Part shown: piece by piece, positions 37,497 to 45,514 of the stretch
Numbering within the stretch: position 1 is the stretch's first letter
How the letters are laid out: each line of letters starts with the position of its first letter
Assembly: GCF_013371215.1 (NCBI RefSeq)
Contig: NZ_JABWMH010000001.1
Location: forward strand, 909,209-973,208
Direction: 5' to 3'
DNA length: 64,000 bases
Source of the DNA: Parasphingorhabdus flavimaris
Lineage (GTDB): Bacteria > Pseudomonadota > Alphaproteobacteria > Sphingomonadales > Sphingomonadaceae
Position numbers and translations under genes: made by a program
The notes under the pieces: model-generated
What the model was told of the DNA's origin: nothing
Database searches by the model: none
The model's input: the letters and a program-made list of their open reading frames with translations, nothing else

Positions 37497-38495
37497 TTAT
37501 ACCCAGCCGTCGAGCACCTGATCCGGCGGACGGTGTCCGTCGGCCCAGACGCGGATATTGGTAATGACCCTTTCGCCCGAGGCCTCGCGGCCCTCGAATG
37601 TCGCGCTGCCCATGTGGGGGAGCAATACGGTATTCTTGAGTTGCAGGAACCGCGGATCGATATCCGGCTCTCTTTGATAGACATCGAGTCCGGCGCCGCC
37701 GATCCGTTGATTTTCAAGAGCGTTGATCAAAGCATCCTCGTCGACCAGGTCTCCGCGGGCGGTGTTGATCAGATAGGTCGAAGGCTTCATTTGGCTGATC
37801 CGCTCGGCGTTGATCATTTCATGGGTCTCCGCGGTGTGCGGGCAGTGGAGCGAGATAATGTCGCATTCGCGGATCAGCTGCTCGAGATCGGCGACATAAC
37901 TGGCGCGCAGAGTTTCCTCGACAGCCGGCGGGAGTTGCCGGCGGTTATGGTAGACAATCGACATGCCAAATCCGGAAGCGCGCCGGGCTACGGCCTGCCC
38001 GATGCGGCCCATGCCGATAATGCCGAGCTTTTTCCCACCAATGCAATGGCCGAGCATGCCGGATGGTTTCCAGCCCTCCCATTGGCCGGAACGCATCAGC
38101 TTCTCGCCCTCGGAAAGACGGCGTGGCACCGATAATATCAGGGCCATGGTCATGTCCGCCGTATCTTCGGTGAACACACCCGGCGTATTGGTGACGATGA
38201 TTTTCTTCGCCCGCGCGGCAGCAAGGTCAATATGGTCGACGCCGGCGCCGAAGCTGGCGATCATCCGCAGCCGGTCCGGGGCATTGGCGATCATTTCCGC
38301 ATCGATATGATCGGTCACGGTCGGGACCAAAACGTCGCAATCTGCCATCGCGGCGATCAGGTCGTCGCGGGAGAAAGGCGTGTCTGCGTGGTTGGGTACG
38401 GCATCAAACAGTTCGCACATGCGATCCTGATTGGCATCCGCCAATTCGCGGGTGATGATGACACGGGGATTCGCGGGGCGTGATGAGTCTGGCAT
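37497..38495 (-). CDS. D-2-hydroxyacid dehydrogenase (glyoxylate/hydroxypyruvate reductase type)
   Basis: A 332-residue NAD(P)-dependent D-isomer 2-hydroxyacid dehydrogenase. The Rossmann motif is GIIGMGRIGQAVARRA; the catalytic arginine is in INTARGDLVDEDAL, the glutamate in YQREPDIDPR, and the histidine in LLPHMGSAT. GAGVDHID and VTNTPGVFTEDTAD match the glyoxylate reductase branch, so glyoxylate or hydroxypyruvate is the likely substrate. It is upstream of amtB on the same strand, 100 bases apart. Confidence 0.9.
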   Translation of the reverse strand: MPDSSRPANPRVIITRELADANQDRMCELFDAVPNHADTPFSRDDLIAAMADCDVLVPTVTDHIDAEMIANAPDRLRMIASFGAGVDHIDLAAARAKKIIVTNTPGVFTEDTADMTMALILSVPRRLSEGEKLMRSGQWEGWKPSGMLGHCIGGKKLGIIGMGRIGQAVARRASGFGMSIVYHNRRQLPPAVEETLRASYVADLEQLIRECDIISLHCPHTAETHEMINAERISQMKPSTYLINTARGDLVDEDALINALENQRIGGAGLDVYQREPDIDPRFLQLKNTVLLPHMGSATFEGREASGERVITNIRVWADGHRPPDQVLDGWV

Positions 38496-38604
38496 AGGCC
38501 ATCGCTATGCCCGAATTTTGCTACAGGTCAAGCAGGCGGCGCTTGAAGCGGACCTTGGTTTCGGGCTATGCTGACATCAATCGGGGAATGAGTAACCTAT
38601 CATC

Positions 38605-39081
38605 ATGCGTATTCTGGCTTTCATTCTTGTTATGGCGGCGGGCCTGTCCCTGTCAGACGCAGCGGCGGCGCAGCAGCAGCCACCCTATTGGGCTTCGGTC
38701 GACGAACCGGAGGCGCGGATGCGCACCGGGCCGAGCACCGAATATCCCACCATGTGGATATACAAGCGCGAAAAGCTGCCGGTGAAGGTGCTTGCCCGCT
38801 ACAAATCGTGGCGGAAAGTCGAGGACCATGAAGGCACGCAGGGCTGGATGCACGCGCGTCTGCTCAGCGCTTCGCGCACGGGTCTGGTGCTCGCGACCAG
38901 CGGAAAGCCGGTCGCGATGCGCGCCTTGCCCAATGACGGTGCGAAAATTGTCTGGATGGCCGAACCGGATGTGGTCGGCAGCCTGACCCAATGCGAAAAA
39001 GGCTGGTGCCTGTTCGACGTAACCGGCCGTCGGGGCTATATCAGCACCGACGACGTCTGGGGCGACGAACCGCTGAAATAG
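38605..39081 (+). CDS. Exported SH3-domain protein
   Basis: A 158-residue periplasmic protein. A signal peptide (MRILAFILVMAAGLSLSDAAAA) is followed by two bacterial SH3-like repeats: RMRTGPSTEYPTMWIYKREKLPV with GWMHARLLS, and AMRALPNDGAKIVWMAEPD with KGWCLFDVTGRRGYI. Such domains bind peptidoglycan or envelope proteins. Its target is unknown. It converges with the thiolase gene, whose end lies two bases away. Confidence 0.85.
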   Translation: MRILAFILVMAAGLSLSDAAAAQQQPPYWASVDEPEARMRTGPSTEYPTMWIYKREKLPVKVLARYKSWRKVEDHEGTQGWMHARLLSASRTGLVLATSGKPVAMRALPNDGAKIVWMAEPDVVGSLTQCEKGWCLFDVTGRRGYISTDDVWGDEPLK

Positions 39082-39082
39082 T

Positions 39083-40273
39083 TCAGTCGGTCAGTTCGAT
39101 CGCCACCGCTGTCGCCTCGCCGCCGCCGATGCACAATGCCGCGACGCCCTTTTTGAGGCCGCGCTTTTTCAGAGCTGCTATCAACGTCACCATGATGCGC
39201 GCGCCGCTGGCGCCGATCGGGTGTCCGAGAGCGGTCGCGCCGCCGTTGACGTTCAGCTTGTCGCGGTCGATGCCGATGTCCTGCATCGCGAACATGGCAA
39301 CACAGGCAAACGCCTCGTTCACTTCCCAGAGATCGACATCGGCGACCGACCATCCGGCCTTGTCGAGGAGCTTCTTGATCGCGCTGACCGGTGCGGTGGT
39401 GAATTTCGAGGGAGCATGGGCATGGGCGGCATGGGCGACAATCCGCGCGACCGGCTTCAGACCCTTGGCTTCGGCAACGCTGGCACGGGAAAGGACCATC
39501 GCGGCTGCACCGTCCGAAATGGAGGATGCATTGGCAGCGGTAATCGTTCCGTCTTTGGCAAAAGCAGCGCGGAGTTGGGGGATTTTATCGGGATTGCCCT
39601 TGAGCGGCTGCTCGTCCTTGTCGACCGTGACGCTGCCCTTGCGGGTCTTGACTTCGACCGCGACGACTTCGTCGTCAAAGCCATCGCCTTCGACAGCCGC
39701 TTTGGCGCGGGCGAGGGATTCAATCGAATATTCGTCCTGCGCTTCGCGGGTCAGCTGATATTCGCCAACGGTTTCCTCGGCGAAGCTGCCCATTGCCCGG
39801 CCTGGCTCATAGGCATCTTCCAGACCATCGAGAAACATATGGTCCTTGGCTTCGGTGTGACCGAGGCGGGCGCCGCTGCGCATCTTGGGCAGCAGATAGG
39901 GCGCGTTGGTCATGCTTTCCATGCCACCGGCAACAATGATGTCGATCGAGCCAGCCGCGAGCGCCTCTGCGCCCATGATCGCGGCCTGCATGCCCGAACC
40001 GCACATCTTGTTGACGGTCGTGGCTTCGACCGATTGTGGCAGGCCGGCGAAAATCGCAGCCTGACGGGCAGGGGCCTGGCCCTGGCCGGCGGAGAGAACA
40101 TTGCCCATATAGATGCGCTCGACATCCGCGCCTTCAACCCCGGCACGCTCGACCGCAGCCTTGACCGCGACAGCACCGAGATGGGATGCGCTCACTTCGC
40201 CCAGCGCGCCCTGCATGCCGCCCATCGGCGTACGGGCATAGGAAAGTATGACGATCGGATCGGAGTTGGACAT
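39083..40273 (-). CDS. Acetyl-CoA C-acyltransferase (thiolase)
   Basis: A 396-residue thiolase. The acylated cysteine is C91 in NKMCGSG, the active-site histidine is in NGGATALGHPIGASGAR and the second cysteine in CIGGGEATA; NEAFA is also conserved. The ATG at 40273 starts MSNSDPIVI; upstream in-frame sequence is unrelated. Both the biosynthetic (acetoacetyl-CoA) and degradative (beta-oxidation) types look alike, and no neighbouring phb or fad genes settle the choice. Confidence 0.92.
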   Translation of the reverse strand: MSNSDPIVILSYARTPMGGMQGALGEVSASHLGAVAVKAAVERAGVEGADVERIYMGNVLSAGQGQAPARQAAIFAGLPQSVEATTVNKMCGSGMQAAIMGAEALAAGSIDIIVAGGMESMTNAPYLLPKMRSGARLGHTEAKDHMFLDGLEDAYEPGRAMGSFAEETVGEYQLTREAQDEYSIESLARAKAAVEGDGFDDEVVAVEVKTRKGSVTVDKDEQPLKGNPDKIPQLRAAFAKDGTITAANASSISDGAAAMVLSRASVAEAKGLKPVARIVAHAAHAHAPSKFTTAPVSAIKKLLDKAGWSVADVDLWEVNEAFACVAMFAMQDIGIDRDKLNVNGGATALGHPIGASGARIMVTLIAALKKRGLKKGVAALCIGGGEATAVAIELTD

Positions 40274-40422
40274 GGGTTGGCCTTTCTGTGTTTCGAGCGC
40301 AATATCAGCAATGCGCGAATCTTGAGACGCACATAGGCGCGCCATCCGGTTTTTTCAATTGCGCCATTGAACGGCAGGGCCTGCCGTGGCAATCGAAGGT
40401 TCAATCTTCATGGGAGCGCCCG

Positions 40423-41184
40423 TTGCCCGCTTTTCTCTTGCCGACAGCCGGTATCCTTATGGGCCTGATCATCGGGAGCTTTCTCGCGACGCTGATCGTC
40501 CGGTGGCCGGAGGGGCGTTCGGTCATCGCGGGGCGCTCTTCTTGCGACGATTGCGGACACCGGTTGCACGCCTGGGAGCTGATCCCCGTGGTCAGCTTCA
40601 TTCTGCAATCGGGCAAATGCCGCATATGCGGTGCGCCCATTGCCCCGGACCATATCGCGACAGAACTGGCAGCCGGCATGATCGGGGGACTTGCGCTGTT
40701 CGCGGCGCCGGGCGCGGAAGGAATCGCGGGGGCGCTGTTCGGTTGGCTGTTGCTCGCACTCGCAGCCCTTGACGTAAAGCATCACTGGCTGCCCGACCGG
40801 TTGACCGCAATTCTCGCGGTTTCGGGGCTGGCAGCTGGCTTTCTTTCGATGTCTCCACCGATTTATGACCGCCTGATCGGCGGAGTAGTAGGATTTGTCT
40901 CGCTGACTGTCGTGGCCAGCGCCTATAAAATGATCAGGGGACGAGAGGGGCTTGGCGGGGGTGATCCCAAGATGCTGGCCGCAATCGGCTGCTGGCTGGG
41001 CTGGGCGGCCCTGCCGCTGGTCATCCTGGGCGCCGGTCTGACCGGTTTGCTGGTGGCACTATCGTGGAAAATCCGGGGCAAAAATGTCGCAGCCGACAGC
41101 CTGTTGCCGCTCGGCAGTCTGATGGCCATCGCTGCTTTTCCGCTCTGGCTTTATCAAACGGCAGCGAACGGGGTCCTGTACTGA
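40423..41184 (+). CDS. Prepilin peptidase (A24 family)
   Basis: A 253-residue bifunctional prepilin leader peptidase/methyltransferase of the PilD/GspO type in the inner membrane. The cytoplasmic loop has the two CxxC pairs (CDDC and CRIC), and the two catalytic aspartates lie in LDVKHHWLPDR and GGGDPKM. About seven membrane segments follow. The start is best placed at TTG 40423 because GGGAG lies seven bases upstream and the first membrane segment begins there. No pilin or secretion genes are adjacent. Confidence 0.9.
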   Translation: MPAFLLPTAGILMGLIIGSFLATLIVRWPEGRSVIAGRSSCDDCGHRLHAWELIPVVSFILQSGKCRICGAPIAPDHIATELAAGMIGGLALFAAPGAEGIAGALFGWLLLALAALDVKHHWLPDRLTAILAVSGLAAGFLSMSPPIYDRLIGGVVGFVSLTVVASAYKMIRGREGLGGGDPKMLAAIGCWLGWAALPLVILGAGLTGLLVALSWKIRGKNVAADSLLPLGSLMAIAAFPLWLYQTAANGVLY

Positions 41185-41288
41185 TTTTCCGGTGGTTGCG
41201 ATATGATTGGAAAAAGCCGTTGCCAGCGCAAAGGCGGTTCGCTAACAGAGCCTCGATTTCGCTGATCGTCAATCGACGCAGCTTAGGA

Positions 41289-41332
41289 GCCCCTGTGGTG
41301 GAATTGGTAGACGCGCTGCACTCAAAATTGCA
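41289..41332 (+). pseudogene. 5' half of a tRNA-Leu(CAA) gene at the island's left end
   Basis: The sequence has the acceptor strand GCCCCTG, then the leucine D-arm, then anticodon stem CTGCA and loop CTCAAAA, giving anticodon CAA. After the loop only TGCA of the 3' stem remains; the expected variable arm, T-arm and CAGGGGC are absent. The break beside an integrase gene marks an attachment site in the anticodon arm, so this is probably attL of the island. Confidence 0.75.
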
Positions 41333-41438
41333 TTCTACCTTAAAAAATTAGCTAAAAACCCTTAAATACCAACAGTTTGAGCAAAGACGAGACTTCCAAA
41401 AAGACTTACACATGTCTTACACATTTTGGAGTTTCGTT

Positions 41439-42737
41439 ATGACTGCTGAAAGCTACGCTTTGATGGATGGCGCGCTTCACGTTTATCGGCGTGAGAATAG
41501 TCGCTTCTGGCAATGCTCAACCTATCTGGGCAGCCGGAACCATCGGCAGACAACAAAAGAGATGAACCTTGCGGCCGCCAAGGATTTCGCGCGCGACTGG
41601 TATATGGAAAAATGCGTCGAGGATCGTCAGCGCCGACGTGGCGGACTGGCCTTACTGGCGAATCCTCTCCAGCCGCAAATCACCGAACCTGTACCCGGAC
41701 TTGGCCAAGCGACCGATGGCCGCCTGCGCCGAACGCCAACTGGTCCCAGTTTCGAGGATGCCGCCAAAGCATTTCTCGATGAGTTCGAGGTTATCACGCA
41801 AGGCGAGCGCAATGAGGGATATGTAGAATCGAAGTCGATTCACGTCCGCGTCCACCTCTTGCCATTCTTTGGCGATACCGCGCTCAAAGACATTAACGCG
41901 GGCAAGGTGCAAGACTATCGGGTCCACCGTCAGACGTCCCGTGTCGATGCGAAAACCGGTAAGCCAAAGAAACCGGCCCGCGCGACCCTGCACGGCGAGA
42001 TTGTCACGCTCCGTCAGGTATTGAAGACCGCCAATCGCAAGGGCTGGATTTCCGCAATTCCGGATATGTCAGCGCCATATAAGACATCAGGCAAACTGGA
42101 GCATCGCGCTTGGTTCTCACCCGAAGAATATAAATTGCTTTACGAAGCTACACGCGAGCGGGCCAAAAATCCTCCCAAGCCGCGCTGGCGCGAAGTCTGC
42201 GAGACTTTTCACGACTATGTTCTGTTTATGGGAAACACCGGGCTTCGCCCCGATGAGTCGGCACGGATTCAGCTTCGCGACGTCAAGATAGTGGATGATG
42301 AATCGACGGGCGAGCGCATATTGGAGATAGAGGTGCGCGGGAAGCGGGGTGTCGGTTTCTGCAAATCGATGCCCGGCGCAATCTTGCCCTTTGAGCGTGT
42401 CCGTGATCGCAAGGAGCTTAAACCGACCGATCCTATATTTGGGAAGACGCCACGCGAATTGATGAACACCGTCCTTGACGAGCTCAATCTGAAATTCGAC
42501 CGCGATGGCCATGTCCGCACATGCTACAGCTTGCGGCATACCTATATCTGTCTACGATTGCTCGAAGGCGCGGATATTTATCAGGTTGCCAAGAACTGCC
42601 GAACCAGCGTCGAGATGATCGAGAAATATTACGGGCGGCATTTGAAGAACAACATTGATGCTTCAGCAGTCAATGTTCGCAGAGCGCGTCCTAAGTCAGT
42701 TGCCGCCTCAAAGAAGTCTTTGAAGCCAAAGGTATAA
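41439..42737 (+). CDS. Tyrosine-type site-specific integrase
   Basis: A 432-residue phage/ICE-type integrase. The core-binding domain (FEDAAKAFLDEF ... HVRVHLLPFFGDTALKDI) is followed by the catalytic domain with R in GNTGLRPDE, R..H in YSLRHTYICLRLLEG, and the nucleophile tyrosine in MIEKYYG. The ATG at 41439 is preferred to 41412 because GGAG lies nine bases before it. Two direct copies of CTTACACAT (41405, 41416) lie in front of it and may be arm-type sites. Flanked by tRNA-Leu sequences, it is the likely integrase of the whole island. Confidence 0.92.
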   Translation: MTAESYALMDGALHVYRRENSRFWQCSTYLGSRNHRQTTKEMNLAAAKDFARDWYMEKCVEDRQRRRGGLALLANPLQPQITEPVPGLGQATDGRLRRTPTGPSFEDAAKAFLDEFEVITQGERNEGYVESKSIHVRVHLLPFFGDTALKDINAGKVQDYRVHRQTSRVDAKTGKPKKPARATLHGEIVTLRQVLKTANRKGWISAIPDMSAPYKTSGKLEHRAWFSPEEYKLLYEATRERAKNPPKPRWREVCETFHDYVLFMGNTGLRPDESARIQLRDVKIVDDESTGERILEIEVRGKRGVGFCKSMPGAILPFERVRDRKELKPTDPIFGKTPRELMNTVLDELNLKFDRDGHVRTCYSLRHTYICLRLLEGADIYQVAKNCRTSVEMIEKYYGRHLKNNIDASAVNVRRARPKSVAASKKSLKPKV

Positions 42738-42798
42738 TATGGGTTCTTGATGTTTTTCGTTGCGTCTCGTGACGACCGCGTTATATGGCTCTCCCAAC

Positions 42799-42883
42799 GC
42801 GGGCGTGGTGGAATTGGTAGACGCGCGGGATTCAAAATCCCGTTCCGCAAGGAGTGTGGGTTCGATTCCCACCGCCCGCACCA
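42799..42883 (+). tRNA. tRNA-Leu (anticodon CAA)
   Basis: An intact 85-base class II tRNA. GCGGGCG pairs with CGCCCGC in the acceptor stem, the anticodon stem CGGGA/TCCCG encloses the loop TTCAAAA (anticodon CAA, positions 34-36), the variable arm is TTCCGCAAGGAGT, the T-arm GTGGG-TTCGATT-CCCAC, and CCA is encoded. Its acceptor and anticodon stems differ from the broken tRNA at 41289, though both read UUG codons. Confidence 0.96.
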
Positions 42884-42892
42884 TCTAAATTA

Positions 42893-43070
42893 GCAGGCTC
42901 CGATAAGCCGACCGCACGGTGGGTAGGAGCCTGCATTAGCGGATCGCTTGGGGACGCACGTCCCGCGCTCCGCTTTCGCGAAATGACAATCGAAGGGTAT
43001 TGTCATGTTGGCCTCAGAAATCCCGGACGGGATTTGGCCATCGCCGATGATTCACGCTGCGAAGCGCAGC
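42893..43070. repeat. Cluster of four perfect inverted repeats in a gene-free stretch
   Basis: Four perfect inverted repeats follow one another: GCAGGCTCC/GGAGCCTGC (42893-42901 and 42926-42934), ATGACAAT/ATTGTCAT (42983-42990 and 42999-43006), AAATCCC/GGGATTT (43018-43024 and 43029-43035) and GCTGCG/CGCAGC (43056-43061 and 43065-43070). No convincing coding frame covers the 348-base gap 42884-43231. It may be a structured RNA, the 3' region of the tRNA transcript, or recombination/excision factor sites. Confidence 0.5.
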
Positions 43071-43231
43071 TTCGCCTTTGGTAATCTATACAAGAAATGA
43101 GCGTGAGCCTGTTAAACTGTCACCGTAGGATATCAGCGCCTGCGTGGCGACCTATCGAGGGCTTAGCTTGAACGAGTATGCTCCAAATCCTATATTTAAA
43201 GTCAATCAAAACAAGTAGGATAGGAAATGCA

Positions 43232-44146
43232 ATGGCTCCGGGCCGGAACGAAGATTGCTGGTGCGGCAGCAAACGCAAATACAAGCATTGCCACCATGAT
43301 ATCGACAACGCGCCAGACGATCAAAAGTACGAGACGGCGCAACGGGTCTATTCAACAAATTGGACAGTGACGGCTCGGAAGCATTCCGAGAATGGTGTCT
43401 ATGATTGGCTCGCTTCTCAACTCGTGAGCCGTGCTCCTAAGCGCATTTTGGATATCGGTTGTGGCAGCGGTCATGGTCTTGTTGCGATGCGAGAAGTGCT
43501 AGGAAATGACGTTCGTATTGTCGCAGTTGATGAGAACCGGGCCTGCCTAGATTCCGCGCGCGACACGTTGCATCGGCAAGGCGTGGCGGCCCAAGTTGTG
43601 CATCGCATGACAGTTTCGCAGACTCCGACAGGGTTCAATCATGTTGCGGGACCGTTGTCATTCGATGCCGATTCCGCCTGCACGCTTATCGAGTCGGACA
43701 TTTGCAATGATCCTTTCCTGACAAGCGCATTACTGGACTCTGGCCAATTCGATGCTGTGACCATCTGGTTGACGGGCGTCCACATGCTCAGGCAGTTCAA
43801 TGTCAATGTTATGGAAAACGATATAAATAGCGATGCCACGCATCGCCTCTATGTTCAGAACGCAGCATATGAACTGGCGGACGCAGTTTTACACCCGGGT
43901 GGTATATTGCAGGTTGGCGACCGTGGTCAAACGCCCGATACACCGCTTCTGGAAGCAGACTTGCTCCAAGCTCATTCTCACCAAGCATCGGTAACATCTC
44001 TGGAGGTGAAGTCTCTCGCACATTGTCCCTATAATGAGCCCGGCCAGCGACGAACCCCGATGGTATTTACCCCCGGATCGGCGGGTTTGATTCCGGACAA
44101 GTTGGAGCTTGCGATCATTTCGGTCGTCTCGGAGAAGCCGCAATGA
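43232..44146 (+). CDS. SEC-C motif protein with class I SAM-methyltransferase domain
   Basis: A 304-residue protein. Residues 4-22 form a SEC-C zinc motif (GRNEDCWCGSKRKYKHCHH; ligands C9, C11, C20, H21), as found at the end of SecA and in many defence and protein-quality proteins. A Rossmann methyltransferase domain follows with motif I ILDIGCGSG at 72-80, VDENRACLD as motif II and FDAVTIWLTG as motif IV. The ATG at 43232 has TAGGA upstream. It overlaps the next gene by four bases. Target unknown; the fusion suggests modification of a protein or ribosome-linked substrate. Confidence 0.8.
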   Translation: MAPGRNEDCWCGSKRKYKHCHHDIDNAPDDQKYETAQRVYSTNWTVTARKHSENGVYDWLASQLVSRAPKRILDIGCGSGHGLVAMREVLGNDVRIVAVDENRACLDSARDTLHRQGVAAQVVHRMTVSQTPTGFNHVAGPLSFDADSACTLIESDICNDPFLTSALLDSGQFDAVTIWLTGVHMLRQFNVNVMENDINSDATHRLYVQNAAYELADAVLHPGGILQVGDRGQTPDTPLLEADLLQAHSHQASVTSLEVKSLAHCPYNEPGQRRTPMVFTPGSAGLIPDKLELAIISVVSEKPQ

Positions 44147-45444
44147 ATAGCGCTGCAGAAACCCACGGACTTAAGAGGTTAGACGATACACGAATATTGC
44201 CCGGTGACATCATCTTGGTCACCTCTTCGTCTAAGCTGAGCGCTATGATCCGGCTAGCAACCCGGAGCGACATTTCGCACGCTATGGTATGTGTTGAAGA
44301 CCGCTCGGTGATCGACGCTACCGGCGAAGGAGTTCAGGCTAGGAATTTGCAGCGTCTGTTTCTGGAAGAGGCTTGCCCGGTCCATGTCCTTCGATTGCGG
44401 GAAGGGCTGTCGCCTTCGCAGCTCGATTCTTTGCGGAATTTTGTGCGAAGCCATATTGGCACGCGTTATTCGAAGCGCCAAGCCGCGATGTCTGCATTAA
44501 GCGGTGCGCACCAATGGGATCGTAAGCAATTCTGCTCGCGGCTCATCGCCCAGGCATACGAGGCCGCAGGCATCCAACTGGTACGCGACCCCAACTTCTG
44601 TTCGCCCGGTGATATTCAGTCGAGTCAATTACTCGAAGCCGTTAGTAACGCTACGATCCCGGTTTCACCCTCTGAAGCGGCTTTGTGGGCAGACCGCGAC
44701 GATATTCCCCAAAAAATGCGTGATGCTATCAACGTTGTGCTTAGCGGCGCGCGCCGAGTCGATTCTACAATTGAAACATTCGACGACCTTCACCGCCACC
44801 TTGTCGCTCATCCCGAACGGGACGGCGAGATGTGTCGATTGCTCGAAAAATCCGGCTATCTTTCTCTTTGGAAAATCGAACAGGCAAAGAACCCTTGGCA
44901 GTACGACCTTGCGCCAATGAATGCTGCTCCCGACGCGGAGATTGAAGATTATTGCTGGAGCGTAGTGGCAAATGAGTCAGGGGGCCCCAACCGTTATGCC
45001 GTAAACCGGGGTGCTTACACACTGTTCGCCCGCCAACATGATTTGCAATTCTTTCATGTTATGGCCGATCTCTACGAATTGCTTGCGACTTTGCATCATC
45101 GGCGTGTCGATGTCGCGGCGCAATGGCTCCAGTCGCGCGGGCATCTGACGGGAATCTCTTCTCCAGCGCTGATCCCGCATAGTGAGGGGTGGTTCGAAAG
45201 GCTCACCGTTTGGAACCCGGCCCAAGCGCAGATGGCGCGCGCTGTGATCGGCGCAGCCGGCCATATTGATGTTTGTACAGTGTGCGGAGACGAGCCTGTA
45301 AATGATTACCGGCTGGAAAAGCCTGCTCGGCCCGCTGGAGGTACAGATACGCTGAGACTATGCGAAGACTGTGTGCGAATTCGGCGTAAGAACGGTGAAC
45401 CTTTCGTGCTTTTGGATGCAGGGCAAGAACCAGGCAGCAATTAG
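44143..45444 (+). CDS. Permuted NlpC/P60 (YiiX-like) cysteine peptidase with C-terminal extension
   Basis: A 433-residue protein. Residues 15-150 show the circularly permuted papain-like pattern of the YiiX/YebB group: LPGDIILVTSS, the histidine in SDISHAMVCVE (H46), GTRYSK and the cysteine in KQFCSRLIAQAYE (C131). A long middle region has no motif I recognise, and the C-terminus holds a four-cysteine zinc-ribbon-like segment (CTVCGDE ... LCEDCV). There is no signal peptide, so it acts in the cytosol on amide or thioester substrates, by inference. Coupled (ATGA) to the SEC-C methyltransferase. Confidence 0.75.
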   Translation: MNSAAETHGLKRLDDTRILPGDIILVTSSSKLSAMIRLATRSDISHAMVCVEDRSVIDATGEGVQARNLQRLFLEEACPVHVLRLREGLSPSQLDSLRNFVRSHIGTRYSKRQAAMSALSGAHQWDRKQFCSRLIAQAYEAAGIQLVRDPNFCSPGDIQSSQLLEAVSNATIPVSPSEAALWADRDDIPQKMRDAINVVLSGARRVDSTIETFDDLHRHLVAHPERDGEMCRLLEKSGYLSLWKIEQAKNPWQYDLAPMNAAPDAEIEDYCWSVVANESGGPNRYAVNRGAYTLFARQHDLQFFHVMADLYELLATLHHRRVDVAAQWLQSRGHLTGISSPALIPHSEGWFERLTVWNPAQAQMARAVIGAAGHIDVCTVCGDEPVNDYRLEKPARPAGGTDTLRLCEDCVRIRRKNGEPFVLLDAGQEPGSN

Positions 45445-45514
45445 GCGCGAGCTAGACCTCAATATGTACAAAATAAATGACTGAGAAGAATTCTCGCTGT
45501 GTCGCTCATATCCA

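Noticed and set aside
41329..41411. Group I intron in the tRNA-Leu anticodon loop
   Set aside because: Bacterial tRNA-Leu introns do sit near this position, but no 3' exon and no intron core were seen and an integrase gene follows at once, so element insertion explains it better.
42893..43070. CRISPR-like array
   Set aside because: The repeats are inverted pairs with different sequences, not direct repeats with spacers; no cas genes are in the window.
42854..43084. 76-residue open frame after the tRNA
   Set aside because: It begins inside the tRNA gene and covers the hairpin cluster; no ribosome site and no plausible protein.
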